From CAUUGB01 sp963544615 (GTDB lineage Bacteria > Patescibacteriota > Microgenomatia > UBA1400 > PJMF01), in assembly GCA_963544615.1 (NCBI GenBank), contig CAUUGB010000002.1, forward strand, positions 1 to 47,669: 47,669 nucleotides of DNA, read 5' to 3'. The translations under genes and the position numbers were made by a program. The notes beneath the pieces were generated by a model. It was not told the origin of the DNA and ran no database searches. It worked only from the letters and a program-made list of their open reading frames with translations. Below, one piece after another: positions 24,493 through 33,288 of this stretch (its first letter is position 1; the number at the start of each line of letters is the position of its first letter).

Positions 24493-24498
24493 TATAAT
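24493..24498 (+). promoter_or_regulatory. -10 box, leaderless GTG start at 24505
   Basis: TATAAT, six bases (ACTTCG), then GTG. The spacing supports GTG 24505 as the true start. Confidence 0.7.
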
Positions 24499-24504
24499 AC
24501 TTCG

Positions 24505-26703
24505 GTGAAAAAACTAAATTTGAGTTTATATCAAGCAATTGGCAATAAGCAGCAATTAGCTGCCCAGGTTAGTGATGTGAGTGGTACCAGCGATAACAAT
24601 AATTTAGACGATAGTGGTGTCTTAATGCAAGCTTTCAAAAAACAAAACAATTCCTTTACTTCAAGTGACAACAATAAACAAGTAGTTAAACCAACAAAAC
24701 AGAGAGAAAATGCCGTGATTAGCGCTAGCAGTCAGACAAAAAAAACTAGTCAGTTAAAATCACCTCCTAAATATTTATTACCATGGTGGGGGTGGTTGTT
24801 CGTGCTTCTTTTGGTTATTTTCTCAGCTACAGCAACTTTTTTCTTTGCTTTTATACAAAATTTCAAGCGCGAAGTCATTGCTTTTCAATTTCAGGTTAAC
24901 ACCACTGCAGCCTTAGCAAAGGAAGCTTTTAGCTTGCTGAAAACTCAAAACCTGCCAGCAACTAAAGAAAAAATGCTGGAGGTAAAAAGTAATTTAGAGC
25001 AAACTAAAGCATTATACGCTAACCTTGAGTCTGGAGCTAAAATGTTGGGTTATGGTAGTTATTATCAAGATGGCTTGAAGGCACTAACTTTAGCCGATGA
25101 GGGGATGAAGCTAGCAGATAAGGTAATTTTACTGATTGAACCTTATAGTGAAATGTTAGGTTTTAATCAGGATGAGCAAAATCAGGGCACTGCCGAAGAT
25201 AGAGTCAAAAAAATTCTTGCCGCTTTGCAAGTAGTCGGACCAGAAATTGATTCCTTAATTGTCGATTTAGAAAAAATGCAAACCGAATTAGCAGGTATTA
25301 ATGCCGATGCTTATCCGGATACTGTAGCCGGTTTTTTTGGCGCTAAGTTGGTGCTTAAAAGAATGGGTAAAGCAGACTTACTAAGTAAACCAGTCAAAAG
25401 TAAAATTGTCAATGCGCAGCAAAATTTTACTCAAATGGTTGCCACCCTTAAAGAGTATCGTCCTTTAATTGACCAGCTGCCAGCTATGATGGGTGGACAA
25501 GGTCAACGACGCAAATATTTAATTCTTTTCCAAAATAACAACGAGTTGCGTCCCACTGGAGGCTTTTTAACGGCTTATTCTATTGTTTATGTGGAAGATG
25601 GTAAAGTAACTCCAGAAAAAAGTGATGATATTTATGAATTAGATAAGAAGTTTGGTAAAAAAATTACCATTCCTGCCGAATTAGGACGCTATTTAACTAC
25701 CGAAAAATATTGGCATTTGCGCGATATGAATATTAATCCTGATTTCAAAGCTTCAATGGAAACTTTTTTACAAAATTATCAAACAGTTAAAGGGGAGCCG
25801 CAAGATATCGATGGTATTATTGCTATTGACACTAAAGTCCTCACCGATTTAGTTGAGGTATTAGGACCAATTCAAGTAGAAGGTTATGGCCAATTTTCTA
25901 TTGAACCTGACAAAAAATATCAAGCCCCCCAAATTGTAGTTGCTTTGTCTGAAATTATTACCCGACCCACTCCTTATCTTCGTCAAGATAGAAAAGGAAT
26001 ACTTGGTCCAATGATGAAAGCAATTTTGGAGCGGACTTATGGAGCGGGCAGAGAAACTATTCCCAAACTTTTTGAGTTAATGATTGCCAATATTGCCCAG
26101 CGACACGTGCAAGCTTACTTTTTAGACAACAATTTACAACAAGCAGGAGAAAAAATTAATTTAGCTGGGCGCATGAGTGCTCCCAATGATGGCAGTGACT
26201 TTTTGGCTATTGTCGACGCTAATTTGGGTGGAGCTAAGTCAAATTTATTTATTGATTACTCGGTTAAACAAACTATTTTGCCCCCCGAAGATGGGGTGAT
26301 TACCAAACAAGTGACCATTGATTATAAAAATTCTCGCCCTGGTGATAATTGCAATTTGGAAGCAGGGCTACTTTGTCTTAATGCTGTCAACAACGATTGG
26401 AATAGAATTTATTTACCTTTAGGCAGCAAGCTTGTAAGTGCCAAAGGTTATAAAGGCGAACCACAGGTTTATGATGATAAAGAAAAACAATTAACAGTTA
26501 TTGATGGCTTTTTTAGCTTAAATCCTAATAGTAATGCTAAAATTGACTTAACCTATACCTTGCCCTACAGTCAAAATACTTATCAGTTAAAAATTTGGCA
26601 GCAAGGAGGGTTGCGCAGGGTTAAACATTTGCTAGATGTTAATGGTAATCAAGAGGAGATAATTGTTGACCGGGATACAAATTATCATGCCTCATTCAAT
26701 TAA
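24505..26703 (+). CDS. DUF4012 membrane protein
   Basis: 732 aa. A disordered Ser/Asn/Lys-rich N-terminus of about 90 residues, one membrane helix at about 95-118 (WGWLFVLLLVIFSATATFFFAF), a helical region (about 120-320), then the DUF4012 core beginning GQRRKYLILFQNNNELRPTGGF near 333 and continuing with DIDGIIAIDTKVLTDLVEVLGPI near 435. A beta-rich C-terminal part ends the protein. The family is common in CPR and some Gram-positive bacteria and is likely a surface or cell-wall-associated protein; its biochemical role is unknown. The end overlaps the next gene by 17 bases. Confidence 0.87.
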   Translation: MKKLNLSLYQAIGNKQQLAAQVSDVSGTSDNNNLDDSGVLMQAFKKQNNSFTSSDNNKQVVKPTKQRENAVISASSQTKKTSQLKSPPKYLLPWWGWLFVLLLVIFSATATFFFAFIQNFKREVIAFQFQVNTTAALAKEAFSLLKTQNLPATKEKMLEVKSNLEQTKALYANLESGAKMLGYGSYYQDGLKALTLADEGMKLADKVILLIEPYSEMLGFNQDEQNQGTAEDRVKKILAALQVVGPEIDSLIVDLEKMQTELAGINADAYPDTVAGFFGAKLVLKRMGKADLLSKPVKSKIVNAQQNFTQMVATLKEYRPLIDQLPAMMGGQGQRRKYLILFQNNNELRPTGGFLTAYSIVYVEDGKVTPEKSDDIYELDKKFGKKITIPAELGRYLTTEKYWHLRDMNINPDFKASMETFLQNYQTVKGEPQDIDGIIAIDTKVLTDLVEVLGPIQVEGYGQFSIEPDKKYQAPQIVVALSEIITRPTPYLRQDRKGILGPMMKAILERTYGAGRETIPKLFELMIANIAQRHVQAYFLDNNLQQAGEKINLAGRMSAPNDGSDFLAIVDANLGGAKSNLFIDYSVKQTILPPEDGVITKQVTIDYKNSRPGDNCNLEAGLLCLNAVNNDWNRIYLPLGSKLVSAKGYKGEPQVYDDKEKQLTVIDGFFSLNPNSNAKIDLTYTLPYSQNTYQLKIWQQGGLRRVKHLLDVNGNQEEIIVDRDTNYHASFN

Positions 26704-27520
26704 AAAATCTCTCCAGCCACTGCTGCAATTGCTCATGAGCATGTCGGCTTTAAGTATTTCTTGGTTAGTGCTTTATTTTCCTCAAACTAGTAAATATGCT
26801 TTGCAATTTTTTTGTGCCTATATTGCCATTTTTTTTATTTTTAATTTATATTGGCGTAAAAAAAATCGCTCCCGCTCGATTGTAGCTGAAGAGCAACCTT
26901 TAAAACAATCTTGGGAAATTTCTCTAGTAGCGGGGGCAATTTTTCTTTTAGTTGGCAGCACTCAAGGGCTGAATTCTTTTCTTTTGCCACTTTATTATAT
27001 TTATTTTTTCTTTGCTATTTTTGTTAATTCCAGCTGGATTACTTGGCTGCGAACCATTTGTGAATTAACTTTTTTAATTTTTTTTACTCCAGATTTTGGT
27101 CCACCACATTACTCAAATATTTTCTCTTTAGCTGTATTTATCACCATCAGTTATTTTGCTCAACAATATTATCAGCGAGCTCTTAAAGACAACTTACAAC
27201 TTCAAGATGAAAAACAAAAGGTCAGCTACTACAATATGTATGCGGAAAAAAAACAAAATGAGCTTTTAGCCCAAGAAAATCAATTACAACATCAATTAAG
27301 CAGCGCTAATGATTATTTAACTGATTTAATTACTCAAGTAGACAAACTACAAACTCAAAGCCGTTTTGCTTATAATCAATTAATTATCTCAGCAGGATTA
27401 ACTAAGGTGGGTTTGCTGCTACGTCGTTTGCGCCAAAGCATGCAAAAAGACCAATCTTTACTAAGTGTTAGTAATAATAATGATAATGTTGGCATAATCA
27501 ATGAAATTAAATCAAGTTAA
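26687..27520 (+). CDS. Membrane protein with C-terminal coiled coil
   Basis: 277 aa from the ATG at 26687 (an upstream TTG at 26663 lies deeper in the DUF4012 gene and is less likely). Five to six hydrophobic segments occupy residues about 13-160 (rich in Phe/Ile/Tyr), followed by a Gln/Leu-rich coiled coil at about 165-225 (DNLQLQDEKQKVSYYNMYAE; ENQLQHQLSSANDYL) and a helical tail. The layout resembles a membrane sensor or scaffold without a recognisable output domain. It overlaps the genes on both sides, so it belongs to the DUF4012-PduL operon. Confidence 0.72.
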   Translation: MPHSIKKSLQPLLQLLMSMSALSISWLVLYFPQTSKYALQFFCAYIAIFFIFNLYWRKKNRSRSIVAEEQPLKQSWEISLVAGAIFLLVGSTQGLNSFLLPLYYIYFFFAIFVNSSWITWLRTICELTFLIFFTPDFGPPHYSNIFSLAVFITISYFAQQYYQRALKDNLQLQDEKQKVSYYNMYAEKKQNELLAQENQLQHQLSSANDYLTDLITQVDKLQTQSRFAYNQLIISAGLTKVGLLLRRLRQSMQKDQSLLSVSNNNDNVGIINEIKSS

Positions 27521-28079
27521 AGTTGGTATTAGTAATCGTCATTTACATTTGTGTCAAAATGATTTAGAAATTCTTTTTGGCAAAAATTATCAGTTAAATA
27601 TTAAGCAAAATCTAACTCAACCAGAACAGTTTGCTGCCCAAGAAACAGTCAGCCTCATTGGTCCACGCGGTAAAATAGAGGCAGTACGGGTGGTGGGACC
27701 GGTTCGCTCTTTCACTCAGGTGGAAATCTCTTTAACTGACGCTAGACACTTGGGGATTAAGCCACCACTGCGTCTTTCTGGTGATTTAGCTAATTCGCTT
27801 GGTATTACCATTGTGGGCACAGTTGGCCAACTTACCTTAAATAGCGGGGTAATTATTGCCAAAAGACACTTACATTTGCATTCCAGTCAAGCCCTAGCTT
27901 TGGGTTTGAGTGCTGGTCAAGCAGTCTCGATTGCCTGTGAGGGAGAGCGAGCTTTAGTTTTTCACCAGGTAATAGTGCGTCCAGGTGATAAGCAACAGGC
28001 GGAATTTCATCTTGATACTGACGAAGCAAATGCTGCCAATTTAGTCAGTGGTGATTTAGTAACAATTTTATTGCCTTAA
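27501..28079 (+). CDS. pduL: Phosphate acyltransferase, PduL family
   Basis: PduL-type phosphotransacylase, interconverting acyl-CoA and acyl-phosphate. 192 aa with the two related barrels of the family: GISNRHLHLCQNDLEILFG at the N-terminus, and VIIAKRHLHLHSSQALALGL near 118-137. The zinc-binding His residues are visible in both HLH motifs. The ending EFHLDTDEANAANLVSGDLV is also diagnostic. There is no microcompartment targeting extension, so a free metabolic role (acetyl-phosphate production for ATP with an acetate kinase elsewhere) is more likely. It overlaps the upstream gene by 20 bases and the convergent cls gene by 4. Confidence 0.93.
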   Translation: MKLNQVKVGISNRHLHLCQNDLEILFGKNYQLNIKQNLTQPEQFAAQETVSLIGPRGKIEAVRVVGPVRSFTQVEISLTDARHLGIKPPLRLSGDLANSLGITIVGTVGQLTLNSGVIIAKRHLHLHSSQALALGLSAGQAVSIACEGERALVFHQVIVRPGDKQQAEFHLDTDEANAANLVSGDLVTILLP

Positions 28080-29626
28080 AAAAGAGGTGCCACCAAACGC
28101 AAAATACTGCGAATGATGTGAGTATGCCAGCGCACTTCATTAACTCTGGAAAGAGGCACTAGGCTGGATTCAGTAATAATGTTATCTAAATCAGCTTGGA
28201 GTTGTTTTAAGGCTGCAGTCTTATACATTAGCACTCCAGCTTCAAAAAGCAAAAACAAACTGCGAAAATCTAAATTAATACTCCCCACCACCCCAATTTC
28301 ATCATCAACTAAAATAGTTTTCCCATGAATAAATCCAGGTAAATATTCATAAATTTTTACTCCAGCTTCAAGCAAATTAACATAAAAAGCCTGCGAGAGT
28401 AAACGTACATACCACTTGTCATAATGGCTAGGAACTACAATAATAACTTCTATGCCAATTTTTGCTGCCAGACAAAGAGCGGTTAATAATTCATTATTAA
28501 GCACTAAATAGGGAGAGGTAATTACAATTTTGTTTTTAGCCTTGGTAATTAAATTAAAGTAGACACTTGCACTGACATATTCATTGCCTTGTGGTTCACT
28601 GCCAAATGGTTGGACAATGCCGTCATCTTCAAATTTGGTTTTTGGGGGTAAAAAATAATTAAAATCAAGGTCACTTTGAAAAGTGGCATTCCACATTTGC
28701 AAAAATAAAACAGTTACCGACCAACTAGCTTCACCTTTAAGACGCACTGCCATATCTTTCCAGTGACCATAAGGATGAATAACATTAATGTACTCATCAG
28801 CCAAATTAATTCCCCCTAAATAACTAGTCACCCCATCAATCACTACAATTTTGCGATGGTCACGATTATTAACTTTAGTTTGCAAAAAAGGACGAAGACG
28901 ATTAAAACATTTAGCTTCTATGCCAACTTGAGCCATTTTTTTAGGAAAATTATTCGGCAGTAAAATAGAACCTAAATCATCATAGAGAATGCGCACTTGG
29001 ACGCCAGATTTTGCTTTGGTGGTTAAAATACTTAAAATTTCACTCCACATTTTACCCTCGCGAATAATAAAATATTCCAAAAAAATATATTTCTTAGCTA
29101 ACTTTAATTGTTGCAGTAAATCAGTAAAATAATCCTCCCCACAACTGAAATATTTACTTTGGGTGTTAGTGTATGCCAGGGCTGCACCGCTTTGACTTAA
29201 ATAATAAAACTGACTGCGCACCAATGGACTTAAATGTGCTAACTTTAAGCCAACCTCATCTTGGGGAGTTAATTTAGCGCGCAGCCTTTGATTAAGTAAA
29301 GTATAACGGCGGGGTTTTTTATGTGGCAGTTGTCGCCAACGAGAATACAAATAAATTAACGCTCCAGTGGGTGGAATAATAAAAATCACAAACAACCATC
29401 CCAACTTATAAGCCGGGTTATCTTTGCTGGAAATTAAATATAGCGAAAATAAAAAATTAATTAATTGAAAAACAAAATACAGTTGTGAACTAAAAGGAAA
29501 AATATTCAGAGTAAAAATAAAAATGAAATAAATTTGCAAGCTAATGAGTAAAATAAAAAAGAAAGCCCGAGTAAAAATTAAGCCCAATAATTTAGTGAGA
29601 CTAAAACGTTTATTATCCATATTCAT
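28076..29626 (-). CDS. cls: Cardiolipin synthase-like phospholipase D protein
   Basis: Makes cardiolipin or a related lipid at the membrane. 516 aa from the ATG at 29626 (TTG 29629 and ATG 29620 are alternatives; no ribosome site decides). Two N-terminal membrane helices (about 12-40 and 46-60, then 69-88), then two phospholipase D HKD motifs: HRKIVVIDGVTSYLGGINL near 258 and HGKTILVDDEIGVVGSINLDFRS near 436. Both are intact (H-x-K-x4-D). The PPTGALIYLYSRW motif after the second hydrophobic block is typical of ClsA. It is monocistronic on the minus strand. Confidence 0.92.
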   Translation of the reverse strand: MNMDNKRFSLTKLLGLIFTRAFFFILLISLQIYFIFIFTLNIFPFSSQLYFVFQLINFLFSLYLISSKDNPAYKLGWLFVIFIIPPTGALIYLYSRWRQLPHKKPRRYTLLNQRLRAKLTPQDEVGLKLAHLSPLVRSQFYYLSQSGAALAYTNTQSKYFSCGEDYFTDLLQQLKLAKKYIFLEYFIIREGKMWSEILSILTTKAKSGVQVRILYDDLGSILLPNNFPKKMAQVGIEAKCFNRLRPFLQTKVNNRDHRKIVVIDGVTSYLGGINLADEYINVIHPYGHWKDMAVRLKGEASWSVTVLFLQMWNATFQSDLDFNYFLPPKTKFEDDGIVQPFGSEPQGNEYVSASVYFNLITKAKNKIVITSPYLVLNNELLTALCLAAKIGIEVIIVVPSHYDKWYVRLLSQAFYVNLLEAGVKIYEYLPGFIHGKTILVDDEIGVVGSINLDFRSLFLLFEAGVLMYKTAALKQLQADLDNIITESSLVPLSRVNEVRWHTHIIRSILRLVAPLF

Positions 29627-29639
29627 CAATTAAAACGCT

Positions 29640-29645
29640 ATTATA
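29640..29645 (-). promoter_or_regulatory. -10 box of cls
   Basis: TATAAT on the minus strand with 13 bases to the ATG at 29626, predicting a leader of only about 7 nt and no Shine-Dalgarno. Confidence 0.55.
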
Positions 29646-29680
29646 GCAGTTTTATATAAAATTGGGGTTTTTATTTTGAT

Positions 29681-31072
29681 TTAACTGGAGAAAATAGCTT
29701 GATGGCGTCTTTTGACATGAGCTTTTTTACCAAAGCGATGGGCTTCATCACGCAGTTGCTCTAAAAGTTGTAAAGCCAAATTTTCACCACTCAAAGATAA
29801 TACTTGCCAGTCTATTTTTAGCTTATTAGTCAAACCAGCCAAGCTAACTTTTTGTGGTATCACTATGCGGTCGGGATCTTTAGCCAAACCAATCACAGGT
29901 ATCTTTTGCCAAGCAGTTTGCCACAGGGCGGTTAAAACAGCTCGTACTTGCCCTTTACCACCATCAATTAACAATAAATTTGGTTCTGGCCAATCACGGT
30001 GTTGACTGCGGCGCAACAGTGCTTCTTTTAACATGGCAAAATCATTGGGAGTGTCTAAAGTTTTAATATTAAAAAGTCGGTATGAGTTGGGGTCACTTAC
30101 TCCATTGGTAAAAACCACTTGAGAAACTACTGCTAGTTTACCACTGGTGTTACTCACATCATAAGCCTCAATTCTCTCTAGGGGATAAGCTTTGGGTAAA
30201 CTTAAATATTGGCGCAATAAACGCCGCAACATTAGCAGAGCTTGCTGACTTTTAATTTGATTAAGGTCGGGTAAATATAAATCATTTTTCAGCCGATAAT
30301 TTTTTTGGGTAATTTCTTTAATCATGACTAATTGATCACGCAGCCGGGCTGCTTTTTCAAATTCAGCCTCATTGGCTGCCTGCCACATTTGCTTTTTAAG
30401 ATTAGCACTTACCAAACTAGACTTGCCCGCTAAAAAATTTGCTAAGTTGGCAATTAGCTTGTGATAATCTGCGGCACTAATTTTACCCGTGCATACCCCA
30501 GGACAAAGTTGCAAATGATTTTCTAAACAACGACGCATATTTTTTTTTCTTGGCGCATTACACCAAGGTAAAATTGGACGAATTAATTTGAGAATTTGCT
30601 TAACTTTATAAGCAGAAGGAAAAGGACCAAAAATTTGACCTTGATATTTAATTTTATCTAAATTTCTTTTGCGCATCATTAACACTCGAGGGAATTTTTC
30701 TTTGGTTAAAAGAATATATAAGGGGCTTTTGTCATCTTTGAGTAAAGTATTGTATGGTGGTTGATGTAAATTAATCAATGCGGCCTCTACAAGGAGGGCT
30801 TGCAATTCACTCTCTAAGATTGCATAGTTAAGATAAACTGCCTTGCTAGTCATTTCGGCAATTTTTAAGGAAAGCTTAGTGTGCCTATAACTGTTAAGGC
30901 GATTTTTTAAGTTTTTGGCTTTCCCTACGTAGAGCACGCGCTTTTTTTCGTCTAGCCACCAATACACTCCCGGTTGTGATGGTAACTGCGCAAAGCAGTC
31001 CCATAAGCGCAAAGGCTGGGTAGGAGATGAGCAAACTTGGCATGACAATGGTTTGGATAAGTTTGTTTTCAT
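29681..31072 (-). CDS. uvrC: Excinuclease subunit UvrC, short form
   Basis: Dual-incision nuclease of nucleotide excision repair. The GIY-YIG domain starts LPSQPGVYWWLDEKKRVLYV with GKAKNLKNRLNSY following, at about residues 30-60. A Cys cluster (CNAPRKKNMRRCLENHLQLC) lies near 170-190, where Fe-S-binding Cys are known in UvrC. The UVR motif AANEAEFEKAARLRDQL and the RNase H-like nuclease (IEAYDVSNTSGKLAVVSQV; LLIDGGKGQV) follow. It ends right after RDEAHRFGKKAHVKRR, so the C-terminal helix-hairpin-helix of about 600-aa UvrC is missing. The first 179 bases overlap the 3' end of the upstream gene in another frame. The true start may be this ATG or a TTG at about 31018. Confidence 0.92.
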   Translation of the reverse strand: MKTNLSKPLSCQVCSSPTQPLRLWDCFAQLPSQPGVYWWLDEKKRVLYVGKAKNLKNRLNSYRHTKLSLKIAEMTSKAVYLNYAILESELQALLVEAALINLHQPPYNTLLKDDKSPLYILLTKEKFPRVLMMRKRNLDKIKYQGQIFGPFPSAYKVKQILKLIRPILPWCNAPRKKNMRRCLENHLQLCPGVCTGKISAADYHKLIANLANFLAGKSSLVSANLKKQMWQAANEAEFEKAARLRDQLVMIKEITQKNYRLKNDLYLPDLNQIKSQQALLMLRRLLRQYLSLPKAYPLERIEAYDVSNTSGKLAVVSQVVFTNGVSDPNSYRLFNIKTLDTPNDFAMLKEALLRRSQHRDWPEPNLLLIDGGKGQVRAVLTALWQTAWQKIPVIGLAKDPDRIVIPQKVSLAGLTNKLKIDWQVLSLSGENLALQLLEQLRDEAHRFGKKAHVKRRHQAIFSS

Positions 31073-32297
31073 GACTGATAGTTAAGACTAATTCACTCTG
31101 TTGATAAGGCAGCCACCAAGATTCTGGAGTCAGTGCTGCTATTATAGCTAATTTTTGCCAACCTAAAAGAGAAATCTCTTCTAAAGGATAAATTATTTTG
31201 CCTTGTGCTCCTTGGGCTTGAAGTTGTAGCCTTAGTCCATTAATTTGTTTGGGGGAATTGTTAAATAAATTTATTTGATAATAATTTAAGATGGGGAAAA
31301 TGCCAAACTGGTGCAAATTTAAGTTGACTTGAATTTTTTCTTCTGGATTAAGATTGAAAATCTCATCAGGAATTTGTTCAATATGCCAAGCATTAAAATT
31401 CCCGCTTAAATAGGGAAAATAATTACTGGCTTGGAAATCTATGGTAGGATTTTTAATCACTAGATAACCTTGAGCATACAAATGAGTTTTTTGTCCTGCA
31501 CCCAATAAATAGTATGCTTGCCAAGTGTGGGCACTATTAAGTTTCCAAACTGTTGGTTCAGGGCTAATACTTTGATACCACACCGCTACCTCACCTGAGT
31601 CACTGGGAAATTGATAGGCACTGTAGGCAGCTGAATTAGCCTTATTTTCTATCACCCCCTCATAGGTAAACTGCAAATATTGTTCTTGACCATAAACCAG
31701 GCTAATAGTTTCACCCAAACTTTGATCAAATTCATACATTGCCTCCCCAGCTTTAACACTAGATTTTTGTACTTGATGAGAAAATTTTGGCACTCCCCAA
31801 CTAGTAGGCACACGCACTCTCAGGATATAGCTGGCAAAATGTTGGGCTTCACCTAAAGGAGGAATAGTAATAACTTTATTTTCACCTCGATTTTTAAGTA
31901 ATTGGTGGGCACTCATTTCCACATTAAAGTGGCGTTTTTTTCCTTGTCCAACTAAGTCATTGACAAAAGCTAATTCTACCAAAGTTTGCCCATTGGCTTC
32001 TTTAATATTTTTGTCAATTTCTTCTCCTTGAGGAACAACTACTAAGTTAGCTAAATTAGTTCCAGGAAAAACCAGCTGATAATTTTTAACATATTTAACC
32101 GGATTAGTGTTGGTGAGGGTAAATTGATAAACACCACTACTACTGCCAAGTGCAGCAAAAGTGAATTCTGCTACCACCTCACTGCGATAATTATCTGCCA
32201 ATTTGCCAGCAGCACTGGCAGGATTTTCTTGGGCGTAAATTGGCGGAGCAAAAAGACTTAAAAAGCCTAAAATAGCAACTATTTTTTTTATTTTCAT
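30894..32297 (-). CDS. Secreted protein with C-terminal membrane anchor, unknown
   Basis: 467 aa. Signal peptide at 1-22 (IVAILGFLSLFAPPIYA, cut before QEN), a long beta-rich exported region with Ig-like/DUF11-like repeats of the kind seen in surface proteins (FTLTNTNPVKYVKNYQLVF; NLNLHQFGIFPILNYYQINL), and a C-terminal membrane helix (about 421-443, YPAFALMGLLCAVTITTGSVL) followed by a strongly basic tail (RRKKARALRRESQKLKK). The stop-transfer plus basic tail supports the full reading frame, including the part that overlaps uvrC. Its ATG overlaps the mltG stop by 4 bases. The family is unknown; the operon with mltG suggests a cell-envelope role. Confidence 0.8.
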   Translation of the reverse strand: MKIKKIVAILGFLSLFAPPIYAQENPASAAGKLADNYRSEVVAEFTFAALGSSSGVYQFTLTNTNPVKYVKNYQLVFPGTNLANLVVVPQGEEIDKNIKEANGQTLVELAFVNDLVGQGKKRHFNVEMSAHQLLKNRGENKVITIPPLGEAQHFASYILRVRVPTSWGVPKFSHQVQKSSVKAGEAMYEFDQSLGETISLVYGQEQYLQFTYEGVIENKANSAAYSAYQFPSDSGEVAVWYQSISPEPTVWKLNSAHTWQAYYLLGAGQKTHLYAQGYLVIKNPTIDFQASNYFPYLSGNFNAWHIEQIPDEIFNLNPEEKIQVNLNLHQFGIFPILNYYQINLFNNSPKQINGLRLQLQAQGAQGKIIYPLEEISLLGWQKLAIIAALTPESWWLPYQQSELVLTISHENKLIQTIVMPSLLISYPAFALMGLLCAVTITTGSVLVARRKKARALRRESQKLKKSP

Positions 32298-33280
32298 TTC
32301 AAGTAATTATCAATATTGGCTTGATGTTGCTCCAAGGTTTTGCCATAATGTATTTGCCCAGCTGAGTCATGTAAATAATAAAAATAATCGCTCTCAAGTG
32401 GTGAATAGGCAGCCTTTATAGCGTCTAAGCTCACCGCACAAATTGGGGCTGGGGGCAAATTGGGGTGAAGATAGGTGTTATAAGGAGAAACTACCTTAGT
32501 ATCAAGAACACTAGGAGGTGTCCACCAAGAGCCAGTTTGGGGATTTTTACCCACTGCGTACTGTGCGGTCGCACAAAGTTGCAGAGGATAATTGGCAGCT
32601 AAGCGGTTATTAATGATCCCAGCAATCATGCGCATTTGTTCGCTATCACGTGCTTCTCTTTGTAGCAGAGAAGCAATAATAATAATTTCATCTAAGCTTT
32701 TGTGACTATTTGCCACTCCTTTTTGAATTTCAGCATTATTTAAAACTGCTTTGGTAAATTGTTGGCTTAAAATATTAACCACAGTTGCTGCGGTACTTAA
32801 AGGGGCAATTTTGTAAGTATCTGGCATAAGTTTGCCTTCTAACCCAGCAGTTAAACTCATAAATTCGTCACTTGAAAAAGCACTCAGCGGCTGTCGGCTT
32901 AAATATTCAGCAATTTCTTCTCGGCGCCAGCCAGGTAAAATAGTAATCGTTACTTCTTGAGGGGGTTGGTGAAGTTCACTGTAAATTTGTGCCAAAGACA
33001 TCTTGGAGTGCAAAACATGAGTACCAGCTTGAAGAGGAATTTGGCTAGTAAAAAGCCAATGATAAAGTTTTAAAGCAAACGCAGAGCGAATTAAATTAGC
33101 TGTCTTTAACTCGGGAGCAAGGCTATACAAACTATCTCCCGATTTGATGAGTAAATTAATTTTTTCTCCTGTAGACAAGTTTTGCGGGGCAAAAAAAAGC
33201 CAGTGTCCCAGAGCGTAAGTACCTCCAATTGCTGTCAAAAGAAGCAGCAAAAAAAAGGCAGCATAAATAATTTTTTTCAT
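32294..33280 (-). CDS. mltG: Endolytic murein transglycosylase MltG
   Basis: Cuts nascent glycan strands and sets their length, at the outer face of the membrane. 328 aa. N-terminal anchor at about 4-28, a LysM-like region (KINLLIKSGDSLYSLAPEL), then the YceG core: TILPGWRREEIAEYL, GKLMPDTYKI, and SLDEIIIIASLLQREARDSE near 200, where the Glu in QREA aligns with the catalytic Glu of the family. The ATAQYAVGKN and SPYNTYLHPNLPPAPIC motifs follow; the latter is close to the strongly conserved SPYNTY-GLPPGPI. It is 8 bases after the thioredoxin-like gene and overlaps the next gene. Confidence 0.94.
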   Translation of the reverse strand: MKKIIYAAFFLLLLLTAIGGTYALGHWLFFAPQNLSTGEKINLLIKSGDSLYSLAPELKTANLIRSAFALKLYHWLFTSQIPLQAGTHVLHSKMSLAQIYSELHQPPQEVTITILPGWRREEIAEYLSRQPLSAFSSDEFMSLTAGLEGKLMPDTYKIAPLSTAATVVNILSQQFTKAVLNNAEIQKGVANSHKSLDEIIIIASLLQREARDSEQMRMIAGIINNRLAANYPLQLCATAQYAVGKNPQTGSWWTPPSVLDTKVVSPYNTYLHPNLPPAPICAVSLDAIKAAYSPLESDYFYYLHDSAGQIHYGKTLEQHQANIDNYLK

Positions 33281-33288
33281 TTTTTCTA

